A stretch of 64,000 bases of DNA from a bacterium (GTDB taxonomy: Bacteria > Sumerlaeota > Sumerlaeia > SLMS01 > JAHLLQ01), in the NCBI GenBank assembly GCA_020444065.1, contig JAHLLQ010000001.1:434001-498000 (forward strand). The letters run 5' to 3'. The notes beneath the pieces are model-generated. The model was not told the DNA's origin, ran no database searches, and saw nothing but the letters and a program-made list of their open reading frames with translations. Position 1 is the first letter of the stretch. Each line of letters begins with the position of its first letter. Both the position numbers and the translations under genes were made by a program. This document shows, one piece after another, positions 35,894 through 44,951 of this stretch.

Positions 35894-37329
35894 TACTCGC
35901 TGCCTTCCTCGCCGGCCGCTTCACCGGCGGCTTCTTCCTTTTTCTCGACGACCTTGACGGCCGCCTTTTCAATCAGCATGTCGTTGATCTTACGCATGCG
36001 AACGTTGGCGCGCAACTCCTCAAGGGCCTTCTTGGCCTCGAGCTGAGCACGAACGGACAGGGGCTTGCGGCCCTGGGCTTCGGCGATGCGTTCGATTTCC
36101 TTGTCCAGATCCTCGTCGCTGACTTCAACGTTCAGGTGACGGCCGATCTGGTCGACAATCAGCATCGTCTTCACGTCGCTGCGGGCTTCCGTACGAGCCT
36201 TGTTGACGAAGTTCGTCAGCATATCGCGGCCGAACTGACGCAGGCTGATTCCCATCTGGTTCAGGCGGTCTTCGGTCTGTTCCAGCGACTGGTGGGCCTT
36301 GTGCTCGACGAGGCTCGGCGGAATGTCGAAGTCCACGCGATCGCGCAGCACGTGGTGGATCTCGGTCAGGGTTTCCTGGCGCTTGCGATCGTCCTCGACC
36401 CGCTCCAGTTCCTTGCGGATCTCAGCCTTCAGGTCGGCGAACGTCTCGAACTTGTCGGAAACGTCCTTGGCAAACTCGTCATCGAGTTCGGGCTGGATGC
36501 GCTTCTTCACTTCGTGAATCGTGATCGCGTAGTGGTACTTGTGCGAATGATCGCCGTGCGCCTGCTCGATGTCGGCCTCGGCGGTATCGCCCTTCTTCTT
36601 GCCGGCCAGGGCCGCCAGGACGCCTTCGGGCATGTCCTGCTTCAGGTTCTGGGAGTAATCATTGTCTCGGCACATATCGGAAATCCGATCGCCGCTGTCC
36701 GGATCGGTGACGACGAGATCGTAGCTCAGGGCGTCGTTCTCTTCGAAGGCGGCATCGTCGGCCGCTTCGTAGGTCGCGTTCTGGGCACGGAGGGCTTCGA
36801 TTTCCTTCTCGACGCGCTCGTTATCGACGGGCTGCTCGGTGACTTCGACTTCGATGCCGGCGAGCGTCTCGTCCTCGACTTTGATCTCAGGACGAATCTC
36901 GAGGACGATCTTGGCGACGGCGCTCTTGTCCTCGCCCTCTTCCCAACCTTCGAACCCGGGCTGGGCCAGAACTTCGTAGCCCTTCTCTTCGCCAATCAAC
37001 TCGGCCAGACGCGGAACCATCTTGCGAACGGCTTCGTCACGGGCCGGACGGCCGTAGTGACTGCGAATCAGAGCGACGGGAGCCTTGCCGCGGCGGAAGC
37101 CGGGGATGTTGGCGTAGCGCTTGTACTCGGCGAGGACCTCGTCGACCTGGCCCTTGAAGGTGTCTGCCGGAATCTTGACCTGAACCCGCACCTGGGAGCC
37201 CTCGATGGCTTCGGCGCTGAGCACCTCGTGGGGGATCTGCTCATTCTTCTTTTCGATAACAGAGGTCAAGGCCTCGCCTTCGGTCGCTTGGGCCTCGGCG
37301 TTTGTCGAAGTTTCTTTGTTTTCCGCCAC
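35893..37329 (-). CDS. tig: Trigger factor
   Basis: A 478-residue ribosome-associated chaperone. The N-terminal ribosome-binding domain has the signature [12 protein letters not shown]. The middle part is the PPIase-like domain, and the C-terminal helical arms run from about residue 290 to 450 ([18 protein letters not shown] is the usual beginning). The tail is rich in Glu/Ala/Lys ([14 protein letters not shown]). The start is a GTG at 37329, supported by GAGGAG six bases upstream; the frame is open to 37506 but without a good ribosome site. It heads the operon with two clpP genes, the usual coupling of folding and proteolysis. Confidence 0.93.
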   Translation of the reverse strand: MAENKETSTNAEAQATEGEALTSVIEKKNEQIPHEVLSAEAIEGSQVRVQVKIPADTFKGQVDEVLAEYKRYANIPGFRRGKAPVALIRSHYGRPARDEAVRKMVPRLAELIGEEKGYEVLAQPGFEGWEEGEDKSAVAKIVLEIRPEIKVEDETLAGIEVEVTEQPVDNERVEKEIEALRAQNATYEAADDAAFEENDALSYDLVVTDPDSGDRISDMCRDNDYSQNLKQDMPEGVLAALAGKKKGDTAEADIEQAHGDHSHKYHYAITIHEVKKRIQPELDDEFAKDVSDKFETFADLKAEIRKELERVEDDRKRQETLTEIHHVLRDRVDFDIPPSLVEHKAHQSLEQTEDRLNQMGISLRQFGRDMLTNFVNKARTEARSDVKTMLIVDQIGRHLNVEVSDEDLDKEIERIAEAQGRKPLSVRAQLEAKKALEELRANVRMRKINDMLIEKAAVKVVEKKEEAAGEAAGEEGSE

Positions 37330-37756
37330 GTCGGTCTCCTCGTTGTGGTGTTCATCTGCGTGTTTTGGGCCTGGAGCCGGCACCATTGGGGGCAATTCGT
37401 AAGCGTATTTCGCGCCATCTTCGGACTGGGAAACGGAGCGAAACCACTGCGCGATTGCAGGCGAATACAGTCGCCGCCAATCGGAGCCCCAACTGCCGCG
37501 CATCAAGCAGGGGCGGGAGGATTAGCGATCCCCCCCCTTGCCCATCAAGCAAAAAGCGCCCGAAAAGGCGCGATGAAATGCGGAAAACGGCGAGAAGCGC
37601 TCTCTGGAGTGGGCGGATCATTCCGACACGCTCCACGGGATTGTCTGAAGCTGTTGACCCGATGCCCTGGAACAGTCGATCCTGGGGGCAGTGGATTGTC
37701 ACTCTGGCGATCCCACACATCCTCATTTGATGGGAATACTGGGGGCTGAACAGATA
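37330..37756. other. Divergent intergenic region between tig and the large subtilase
   Basis: 427 bases with no convincing gene. It should hold promoters for both strands, though no clean sigma-70 pair is visible. It contains a run of eight Cs at 37530-37537 and two copies of CATCAAGCA about 41 bases apart, one on either side of that run. A short open frame begins before the subtilase ATG but lacks a signal sequence and is not called. Confidence 0.5.
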
Positions 37757-40700
37757 ATGATTCGACACCTCTTGATTGCGCTGGCTGTTTCCAGCGCCAC
37801 GCTACTGCCGGCTGCTCCTGGCAAGGCCGGAACGGTCAGCAAACTGAGTCCCGATCTCCGTGCGGCGATTCAAACGAAGGACTCCGAGGCTGTGCTCGCC
37901 ACGATCGTCATCGATCGAGATGCCGATCCGGCACCGATCGCCGCTCTGGTAGAAAATGCGGTGATCTCCCGCCAAGTGGGGCCGATCCGGTGGATCGTCT
38001 GCAAGTCCTCGCCGGCGTCGCTGGCCCGAGCGGCAGAGCGTCCGGAAGTTCGGAATATCGTGTCCTCAGAGACCTATCAGCCAGCCACGGCGCCTCCGGA
38101 TCCGGAGCGCGACAGTGCCGCCGAGGCTCGGACGATTGTGCCGCCAAAGAGGCTTCTCTCCCCCGCCGCTCGAACACGAAAGGTCGCGGACATCCACAAG
38201 GCTCCTGCCGCCTGGGCCAAGGGCTACACGGGCGAAGGCGTCGTGGTCGCGATCGTCGATACCGGGGTGGATTTCGGACATCCGGACCTCAATGGTACTC
38301 AGGCGCGGATCCAAAGCGGACCGTATGCAGGATGGCCGTTCGCGTACGATACTCTCTCAGGATACTATTATGCACTGAATACGACCTACGTGGTCACGCC
38401 GAGTAACTTCTGGAACATGACCGGGTACTCAGCTTATGCTGAGACTGTGGCCGTAACCAACCCGGTCTGCGACGGCGGCACCTGCACGGCAGACTTGACC
38501 ACTCGCGACTCGAATGGGACTGAGGTGACGAAGAGCATCACCTGGCCGGCCACTTCGATGAGTGGTGAGTACCGCTACGGGGTGCATCCGGATCCCTCAC
38601 TGATCAACATACAGAGTTATCTCGGAACAGGTTATATCGCCGGCTCCGGCATCCCCTCCTTCTTCGTTCTGATCGATGAAGGAGAGTCGGGAGTCTACGA
38701 TACCGTTTACGTGGACCTGGACGGAGACGGGTCGATGCTCGACGAGAAGCCGATGCGAAAGGGCGATGAGTTGGCCGGAGCCGACTTGGTGGACGCGTCC
38801 GGCACGGCGGGAACGGATGGGACGTGGGATATTTCTGCGGGCATGTTGACTTGGATTTCAGATGGAGTGAACACACCCCCTGGCATGGGAACTCTCTATC
38901 CGGATTTTGCATCCGTTCCCGACGCGGGCACGCTGGTGGCTTTTGTCAGCGACAGCGACACACACGGCACCGGTGTCGCAAGCGACGTGGCTGCGCAGGG
39001 CGTCATTACGGATCCTAATCTCAAGGGGTTGACGAACCCGTTGCTGGCCGGCGGTGCCGATGCTAGTGGCGTTGGGGATCCTGTCATGACGGGAATGGCG
39101 CCGGACGCGAAACTGGCGGCCTTCGAGCACGGGCTTCACCTGACGTACGATGCGTGGACGTTGGCTTCCCTCGGTTTTGACGGCCAGCCGCAGACGGGCG
39201 ATGAGGCAAACATCGTCAACAACTCGTTCGGCTCAAGTTCTGTCATCGAAGATGGCTGGGATTACGAGTCGCGATTCGTGCATGCCATCAATGCCGGCGT
39301 TGCGCCGAACACGGCGTTTCTGGCTTCGACAGGAAATGGCGGACATGGATACGGCACGGTCGCAACGCCAAGTGGCGGTTCGATCATCGGTGTCGGCGCG
39401 AGCACGAACTATGGCTCGATGACGAACTACGGATTCGTGACCCCAGAGCAGATTACATGGGGGGCCGTGCAACCATGGTCCAATCGTGGCCCGGGCATGG
39501 GCGGCGAGATGGGCGTCTCGATTACTGCCGTTGGCGCCTGGGGAACCGGCGCGTATCCGCTCAACGTCATCGGCAATGGCGAAGCGGCCTATCGCGCGTT
39601 CGGTGGAACGTCGATGGCGAGCCCGATCGCTTGTGGTGTGCTGGCCCTTGTGCACGAGGCATTTGCAGAGAAGCACGGCCGCTTCCCAACGTGGGAAGAG
39701 GCAAAGGAACTGCTGCAGAACGGCGCGCGAGACCTGGGCTACGATCCGCTGACAATGGGCGCCGGTGATGTGGATGCGGATCTTTCAACTGACATTGCTG
39801 CCGGAGATTCGTCGGCAGTGACGCCTTCGGAATGGCGAGCAGGCGATTTCGACGGCATGACCTATCCGAGTTTCCCCAACGTCGTCTTTGCTGGCGATTC
39901 GACGCAGGAGACGTTCGATGTCACCAATCCGAGCGGATCGAAAACAGACTTCCCGGTGTCGGCGGAACACTTGAAGCGCGTCTATCAGGAGAACTTCACG
40001 GTAAATCTCCCTTCGGGCGATCCGCCGGACTTCATCATCCCCACCTACCTTCGCGAATTGACCGACGATATTGCGTTGTACGATCCGGATCTTGTACGCG
40101 TCCAGGCCGTCTTCCCGTTCTCGGAGTTCGACGCAGGCAATGATTACAATATCGATAGCCGTTGGCGTGTCTGGCTGTACGATTGGTCGGATCGAAACGG
40201 AGATACGAATCTCTGGACCGACACAAACGTCGACGGTATGGTGCAGTCTTCAGAAATCGATATCGATGGCGATGGAATCCAGGAATACACACCGATCAGT
40301 GTCGGCTACGTCTCCGGGACATACCTGGAGGCCTCTGCCGGACGCGATGTCTTGAGTCGTGCGAAGGATGGAGTCTTCTTGGGCCTGCAGCGTCGCACGG
40401 GGACGAATGCGATGTCGGTTCAAATTCGCATCACGTACTTCAAACGCACTGCGTGGGATTGGATCACTCTGTCGGAGAGTTCCGTCTCCGTTCCCGCAGA
40501 TGGCGCCTCGAGTTTCACCGCCACATTGTCTGTTCCCGCCAACACTCGCCCCGGCGTCTATCAGGGCATTCTGAAAGTGGGGACGCAGACAGTTCCGATT
40601 GTTTCGCAGGTTGCGGCCAACGACGTGGCATTCGATTTCGGTGCTGCCTCGCTGGTCGAACCTGCCGGAGAATATCCCTACGACAATGGTCATGTGATGG

Positions 40701-41767
40701 GAGGTTTCGATTGGTCCTGGCGCTACGAAAGTGGCGACTGGCGTCTCTTCCCATTCGTCGTTCCGGGCGATACAAAAGCCGGGACACAGATACTCGTGGA
40801 GACGAACTGGGATGCACTGCCGACGGATGTGGACTCGTGGCTTTATGGGCCACATTTGGATGAGTTTTCCGACGCGAATCAGGCCTTCTTCGGTCCTTAC
40901 GGACAGGAGCAGATTGCGGGCAGTGCAAACCTGAACTTGGGCGGTGGACTCTTTGCCGTTGAAACGGCAACCGGCGGACCGACGGAGGCAATCGGCGCGA
41001 TCGCAGAGCCAGGTTATCATTTCCTGAGCCTGCACAACGTATCGAGTAGCGGCGCGAAGATCGCCGAACCGCTCGTCGGCAGCACGTATGCCATTTCATT
41101 CGATCCTTATCCTGCGACCGGCACTGGCAGCACGGGCAGTTGGACGCAGAGCATCACGAGTACACGAGACATCCCGCAGGGTTTGTCCGTATCGGCCTTT
41201 GGCCTAAGTCAGCCGGTCCATCTGACCGATCAGACAATCGACCAAGACGATCCCAACAACGTCTGCACCGCGAGCTGGACGTACTCACTGGACATGGCCA
41301 ACGGCGCCTATTTGAAGGTCGTCACGAGCACCAGTGCGAGCATGGATATCGACTTGTTTGTCTATCGTGATAATGGCGACGGGACGTTCAATTGCGGATC
41401 GGATTCACTGCTCGGATCGTCGACGACGTCGACTTCGAATGAAACGGTCGAGCTAAAGCAGGCGCAGTTGCCGGATGGGAAGTACTTCGTTGTTGTGCAC
41501 GGTTGGTCTGTCCCGGGCGGGTCGCAATTGTTCGATATCGATATCGAAGGAATCTACGGTTCCGGACTGACAATTCCTACGCCTCCTTCTGGTCCAGTGA
41601 CGGCCGGCACGCCGGTCGAGTTCACGGTCAATTGGTCCAAGCCATTGGAAGGTGAATACGAAGGCATGATCCTCGTCGGACCAAGCAACATCTCCGAAAT
41701 CCTCCGCATTCCGGTAGTGATCGGCGATAGGATGGCAACCGACGCAGATGCGTGGATGCTTTGGTGA
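37757..41767 (+). CDS. Giant secreted subtilase with large Asp-His insertion
   Basis: A 1336-residue exported serine peptidase. Residues 1-25 are a signal peptide, then an inhibitor-like propeptide to about 130. The triad is D168 in AIVDTGVDFGHPDL, H403 in SDTHGTGVAS and S619 in GGTSMASPIACG. The 234 residues between Asp and His are far more than the about 35 of ordinary subtilisins and recall tripeptidyl-peptidase II. After the catalytic domain come beta-rich modules, an EF-hand-like stretch (DIDGDGIQEYTP), and a PPC-like domain (DIDLFVYRDNGDG, KYFVVVHGWS). The C-terminus ends ADAWMLW. Function: extracellular protein breakdown or processing of surface proteins, inferred. ATG 37757 gives the complete signal. 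Confidence 0.85.
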   Translation: MIRHLLIALAVSSATLLPAAPGKAGTVSKLSPDLRAAIQTKDSEAVLATIVIDRDADPAPIAALVENAVISRQVGPIRWIVCKSSPASLARAAERPEVRNIVSSETYQPATAPPDPERDSAAEARTIVPPKRLLSPAARTRKVADIHKAPAAWAKGYTGEGVVVAIVDTGVDFGHPDLNGTQARIQSGPYAGWPFAYDTLSGYYYALNTTYVVTPSNFWNMTGYSAYAETVAVTNPVCDGGTCTADLTTRDSNGTEVTKSITWPATSMSGEYRYGVHPDPSLINIQSYLGTGYIAGSGIPSFFVLIDEGESGVYDTVYVDLDGDGSMLDEKPMRKGDELAGADLVDASGTAGTDGTWDISAGMLTWISDGVNTPPGMGTLYPDFASVPDAGTLVAFVSDSDTHGTGVASDVAAQGVITDPNLKGLTNPLLAGGADASGVGDPVMTGMAPDAKLAAFEHGLHLTYDAWTLASLGFDGQPQTGDEANIVNNSFGSSSVIEDGWDYESRFVHAINAGVAPNTAFLASTGNGGHGYGTVATPSGGSIIGVGASTNYGSMTNYGFVTPEQITWGAVQPWSNRGPGMGGEMGVSITAVGAWGTGAYPLNVIGNGEAAYRAFGGTSMASPIACGVLALVHEAFAEKHGRFPTWEEAKELLQNGARDLGYDPLTMGAGDVDADLSTDIAAGDSSAVTPSEWRAGDFDGMTYPSFPNVVFAGDSTQETFDVTNPSGSKTDFPVSAEHLKRVYQENFTVNLPSGDPPDFIIPTYLRELTDDIALYDPDLVRVQAVFPFSEFDAGNDYNIDSRWRVWLYDWSDRNGDTNLWTDTNVDGMVQSSEIDIDGDGIQEYTPISVGYVSGTYLEASAGRDVLSRAKDGVFLGLQRRTGTNAMSVQIRITYFKRTAWDWITLSESSVSVPADGASSFTATLSVPANTRPGVYQGILKVGTQTVPIVSQVAANDVAFDFGAASLVEPAGEYPYDNGHVMGGFDWSWRYESGDWRLFPFVVPGDTKAGTQILVETNWDALPTDVDSWLYGPHLDEFSDANQAFFGPYGQEQIAGSANLNLGGGLFAVETATGGPTEAIGAIAEPGYHFLSLHNVSSSGAKIAEPLVGSTYAISFDPYPATGTGSTGSWTQSITSTRDIPQGLSVSAFGLSQPVHLTDQTIDQDDPNNVCTASWTYSLDMANGAYLKVVTSTSASMDIDLFVYRDNGDGTFNCGSDSLLGSSTTSTSNETVELKQAQLPDGKYFVVVHGWSVPGGSQLFDIDIEGIYGSGLTIPTPPSGPVTAGTPVEFTVNWSKPLEGEYEGMILVGPSNISEILRIPVVIGDRMATDADAWMLW

Positions 41768-42060
41768 GTTGAATCGATGTTCTGGCTGGGACTCTAAGAT
41801 CGCGGTCGTAAGACCGACAGGTGCGACAATTCGTCGGTGCCGCCGTGCAACATGATACGGTTGGGCTCGACGATGCCAGGAAGACTCCCCTGAAATATGG
41901 GGACGCAGACGACTGAGATCACTCATGATCGGGGCCGCCTCGTAGAGAATGGGGCGGCCCCCTGGCATCTCCGTTGCTCCTCTCAACGCATGTATCAACC
42001 ACGAGGTACTCAGGCAAGAATGAGGAAAGCCTGACGAATCCCCTGCAAAGGAGACTGAAT
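41768..42060. other. Intergenic region with a GC-rich hairpin
   Basis: About 290 bases without a gene. A nine-base perfect stem (GGGGCCGCC and its complement) with a 13-base loop lies at 41931-41961 and may end the subtilase transcript. It lacks a T tract, so the terminator call is weak. The segment also carries one of four copies of GGGGACGCAG (41899-41908). Confidence 0.45.
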
Positions 42061-42297
42061 ATGCGTGTGCAAGCCACTCTTCAAAGATACTCTGGAATCT
42101 TGTTTATCGCACTCCTGACGAGTGCGACTCCGATTGTGCTGACGGGCTGCGCCGGAAACGAAAAGGATTTCGATGATGCATCCGACAAGGTAGAAGATGC
42201 CGCGGACGAAGCAGGCGATCGCGCGGAAGACGCCTGGGAAGATGCCGGAGACGCAATCGAGGATGCCGGCGATGAAATCGAAGATGCGACGGACTGA
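42061..42297 (+). CDS. Small acidic lipoprotein with imperfect heptad-like repeats
   Basis: A 78-residue lipoprotein. The signal ends VLTGC (C30). The mature 48 residues are almost entirely acidic repeats of the type EDAxDEAGDxxEDAxxDAGD, with Asp, Glu and Ala dominating. This gives a strongly negative helix that could lie along the envelope or bind cations or a basic partner. Ribosome site AAAGGAG lies eight bases upstream. No family recognised; short repeat-rich lipoproteins of this kind are seen in many Gram-negative bacteria. Confidence 0.75.
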   Translation: MRVQATLQRYSGILFIALLTSATPIVLTGCAGNEKDFDDASDKVEDAADEAGDRAEDAWEDAGDAIEDAGDEIEDATD

Positions 42298-42319
42298 CCT
42301 TCTGAAACGGTCGGCGAGG

Positions 42320-42337
42320 CGCACCGCACTCGGTGCG
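42320..42337. terminator. Seven-base hairpin between two small genes
   Basis: CGCACCG and its complement with loop CACT, 22 bases after the acidic lipoprotein stop and 45 before the next start. Only TTC follows, so it may be a weak terminator or an attenuator. Confidence 0.4.
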
Positions 42338-42382
42338 TTCCCCGCTGGTCTCGTTCGTCTGGATGTGGAAAGGAGATGATCG

Positions 42383-42565
42383 ATGGATTATGGATATTCC
42401 CTAGTTGGACTGCTGATCCTTGTGCTCGATGTGGTCGCGATCGTCGACTGCTTGAGTAATCCCAGAAGATCCGTCCTGTCCAAGGTTCTATGGATGCTGG
42501 CCATCCTGATCTTCCCATGCATCGGGATGGGCGCCTACTATCTTGTGGGGCGGCAGCCTGGCTGA
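42383..42565 (+). CDS. PLDc_N-type small membrane protein
   Basis: A 60-residue protein with two hydrophobic helices (residues 5-22 and 34-54) around a charged turn (CLSNPRRSVLSKVLW). It fits the phospholipase-D-nuclease N-terminal (PLDc_N) family: VVAIVDCL, then KVLWMLAILIFPCIGMGAYYLVGR. In some proteins this domain precedes a cardiolipin synthase; stand-alone forms have no known function. AAAGGAG is upstream. It follows the acidic lipoprotein gene. Confidence 0.8.
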   Translation: MDYGYSLVGLLILVLDVVAIVDCLSNPRRSVLSKVLWMLAILIFPCIGMGAYYLVGRQPG

Positions 42566-42697
42566 GCCTCTCCGCGCTCACGAATTCCTAATCGCAGAAG
42601 AAGAAAATCCCTTTGCCAATGAGCCAAGGTCTGTGGACGCTTGGAGTCATCGGGGTTGAGGTCCTCCCCGAAGAGACCCTAAGCTGAACAATATCAA

Positions 42698-43405
42698 ATG
42701 CAGACAGGCTCAACTCCGGACCCCGGCAAACAACCAAAGAAGCAATGGAGACTGGCCGTTGGGGCGCTGGTGGCGGTGCTTTTGTGCGCCGCGACCTTCC
42801 TTTTCCCGATTGAAGAGTGGATCGGCGAGATCCAGGAATTCGTCGGCCAGTTCGGGCACTGGGGCCCGCTGCTATTCGTTGGCATCTACGCAACATGGAC
42901 GCTGACGACGATGCCTTCCATCCCGATGGCCATCTTATCGGGTGTGCTGTTTGGGCCGTGGTTTGGCGCGCTGTATTCGCTCGCCGGGGCGAGTTGTGGG
43001 TCGTCGATGACGTTCTTTCTCGGCCGCCAGTTCGGACAGGACTTCTTCCTCCGTCTTGCAGAGAAGTACCCTGTCATCGAACGTTTGGAACGACTCGCCG
43101 CTCAGCGCGATTTCATCGTCGTGGCGATCCTTCGAATCGCTCCCGTCTTCCCGGTGACACTGCTCAATTACGGATTGGGGCTGACGAGAATGCGGTTCCG
43201 TTCGTACTTCATCTTCTCGCTTCTTCTGACGATTCCCGGGGCGGCTTTCTATGCCGGTGTTGGTACAGCCATTTCTGAGGCATTCGAGACTGGGCATCTT
43301 TCGAGCGCGATGATCTGGTCGCTGGGCGCATTCGGGCTGCTGATCCTGTCCGCAGGCTTCTTCCTGAAGCGCCGCCTCGCTGCCGCCCGCGACGAGTTAG
43401 TCTGA
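42698..43405 (+). CDS. VTT/DedA (TVP38-like) membrane protein, copy 1
   Basis: A 235-residue inner-membrane protein of the VTT (SNARE-associated Golgi) superfamily, whose members act in lipid scrambling or transport. Six hydrophobic segments are seen. The family core is PMAILSGVLFGPWFGALYSLAG, then SCGSSMTFFLGRQFGQDF and RIAPVFPVTLLNYGLG. A second member of the family lies at 45875-46624. It is probably independent of the PLDc_N gene because about 130 bases separate them. Confidence 0.88.
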   Translation: MQTGSTPDPGKQPKKQWRLAVGALVAVLLCAATFLFPIEEWIGEIQEFVGQFGHWGPLLFVGIYATWTLTTMPSIPMAILSGVLFGPWFGALYSLAGASCGSSMTFFLGRQFGQDFFLRLAEKYPVIERLERLAAQRDFIVVAILRIAPVFPVTLLNYGLGLTRMRFRSYFIFSLLLTIPGAAFYAGVGTAISEAFETGHLSSAMIWSLGAFGLLILSAGFFLKRRLAAARDELV

Positions 43406-43506
43406 GCCTTCCCGATTCTCCCCTGCCGACCACGGAAAAGGATTGAGGGCAAACGCCCTCAGGGAATTCTATGGAGGTACGTTATTCCAAATTCGGAGAC
43501 CCTGAC

Positions 43507-44361
43507 ATGAAACACCGCTTTGCGGCCATGGCCGCTATCGCAAGCTTGTTGCTGATCACGCTGGCTGGCTGCGAAGCCGTCCAGAAAGCCTGGAACGACG
43601 TCTCGTTCAAACCGACCGCCCACGTCAAGAGTGCCAACATTCAGGATATGGGCCTCGATTCCTCGACGCTGAATTTCGATGTCGATGTGAACAACCCCTA
43701 CTCCTTCGAACTCCCGATTTCCGGACTCACCTATGCCCTGGAATCCAACGGTTCGACTTTCGCCAATGGCGAGACGACCTACGATAAGTCAATCCCGTCG
43801 CAGGCTTCTGAGACGCTGGGGATTCCCTTGGAACTGAAGTACGACGATGTGCTGAAGACGTTGAAGACGATCAAGCCCGGCGAGGCCTTCCCCTACAACG
43901 CGAACATGGCCCTGAAGTTCAAGGTCGCAGGCGAAGAGATGACCATTCCGCTGGCACACTCGGGCTCGATTCCGATCCCGGCGATCCCGAAAGTCGAAGT
44001 GAGCGGTATCAATTGGGAAACGCTTTCGCTGACCGATGCGAAGGCGGTTGCGAAACTGAAGGTCGAGAACATGAACCAGTTCGCCGCGACGCTGAATGCG
44101 CTGAGCTACGACCTGAACCTTGGCGATGTATCGCTGGCTACGGGCGAACTGAAGAAGGCAATCGCGATGGAGCCGGGCAAGGCTGCTGAACTGGAGATTC
44201 CGATCAGCATCAAACCGATCCAGTTGGGCACGGCGGCATTCAACATGATCAAGGGCGACTCGGCATCGTACTCGATCGATGGCAAGATGGATCTGCTGAC
44301 CGACTATGGTCCGCTGTCGACGGATTATCAGAAGTCCGGAAAGGTTCCTCTGACCCGGTAA
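43507..44361 (+). CDS. LEA14-like (WHy domain) lipoprotein
   Basis: A 284-residue lipoprotein with a signal ending LITLAGC (C22). The mature part carries two WHy-type LEA14 repeats, each a beta-sandwich of about 120 residues. The first has STLNFDVDVNNPYSFELPISGL; the second has DAKAVAKLKVENMNQFAATLNAL. Such proteins are linked to desiccation or envelope stress tolerance in bacteria, but their action is not settled. The ATG at 43507 is supported by GGAG seven bases upstream. A strong terminator follows. Confidence 0.85.
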   Translation: MKHRFAAMAAIASLLLITLAGCEAVQKAWNDVSFKPTAHVKSANIQDMGLDSSTLNFDVDVNNPYSFELPISGLTYALESNGSTFANGETTYDKSIPSQASETLGIPLELKYDDVLKTLKTIKPGEAFPYNANMALKFKVAGEEMTIPLAHSGSIPIPAIPKVEVSGINWETLSLTDAKAVAKLKVENMNQFAATLNALSYDLNLGDVSLATGELKKAIAMEPGKAAELEIPISIKPIQLGTAAFNMIKGDSASYSIDGKMDLLTDYGPLSTDYQKSGKVPLTR

Positions 44362-44385
44362 GATTCAACAAGAGATGAGACAAAA

Positions 44386-44414
44386 CGGCCGGCCCTCGCG
44401 ATGAGGGCCGGCCG
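44386..44414. terminator. Bidirectional terminator, 12-bp stem
   Basis: CGGCCGGCCCTC and its exact complement around a five-base loop (GCGAT), followed by TTCTTGTTTT on the plus strand and preceded by AAAA, which supports the other strand. It separates the convergent LEA14-like and PEGA-like genes. Confidence 0.88.
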
Positions 44415-44445
44415 TTCTTGTTTTAATCAGGGATGTCTGGGCAGG

Positions 44446-44862
44446 TCACTCTTCATTCGGCATGAGCGAGACGCCGATGTGTGCCGGCTCTTGCTCCCAG
44501 GCGCCGGAGCTGATCAGGCCGAGGAACGGAAGCAGGAAGATGCAGCCGCCGATGACATCCAGGATGCCCGTGGTGCTGAGCTTGCGGGATGTCGGGCGAT
44601 TGATGGAACGATAGCCATCTTTGGAAACGCTGATCATCGATTCGTTCTTGCGGTCGATCGAATACATCAAGGGAGTCGTGCCGGCGAAGTTGCCGTTGAT
44701 GATGACCTTCGCATTGTCCGGATCGGATGTGACGCTGATGTTCTGTTGTCCGGAGACGAAGAACGAGCAGCCAGCCATGTACGTCGTAAACGTGACCAGC
44801 ACGATACTGGAAACGATTCGATAGAATGGAGACCGGCCCCTGGGTGTCGCTACTGAGTTCAT
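44446..44862 (-). CDS. PEGA-domain lipoprotein
   Basis: A 138-residue lipoprotein with a signal ending TYMAGC (C29). Residues about 38-85 form a PEGA-type beta module (NISVTSDPDNAKVIINGNF, TTPLMYSID, VSKDGYRSI), usually involved in surface or periplasmic binding. A hydrophobic helix follows (about 101-119), which suggests a second membrane contact. The ATG at 44862 is preferred for the GGAGGGG site upstream; the frame is open to 44925. Convergent with the LEA14 gene. Confidence 0.75.
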   Translation of the reverse strand: MNSVATPRGRSPFYRIVSSIVLVTFTTYMAGCSFFVSGQQNISVTSDPDNAKVIINGNFAGTTPLMYSIDRKNESMISVSKDGYRSINRPTSRKLSTTGILDVIGGCIFLLPFLGLISSGAWEQEPAHIGVSLMPNEE

Positions 44863-44951
44863 TGTATCCCCTCCACGTGGGAAAGATTGGCGCTCGTACA
44901 AGAGTCCGCTCCAATCAGCCAACATTTTCCCACCGTGTCAAGTGGAGGCAC

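Noticed and set aside
37501-37560. Two CATCAAGCA copies and a C8 tract considered as phase variation or CRISPR-like repeat
   Set aside because: Only two nine-base copies and no open frame spans the tract; too little to call.
36136-37749. 537-residue open frame opposite the trigger factor gene
   Set aside because: It mirrors tig along nearly its full length. GC-rich third positions create such antisense frames; the protein is a low-complexity Val/Leu/Gly sequence without motifs.
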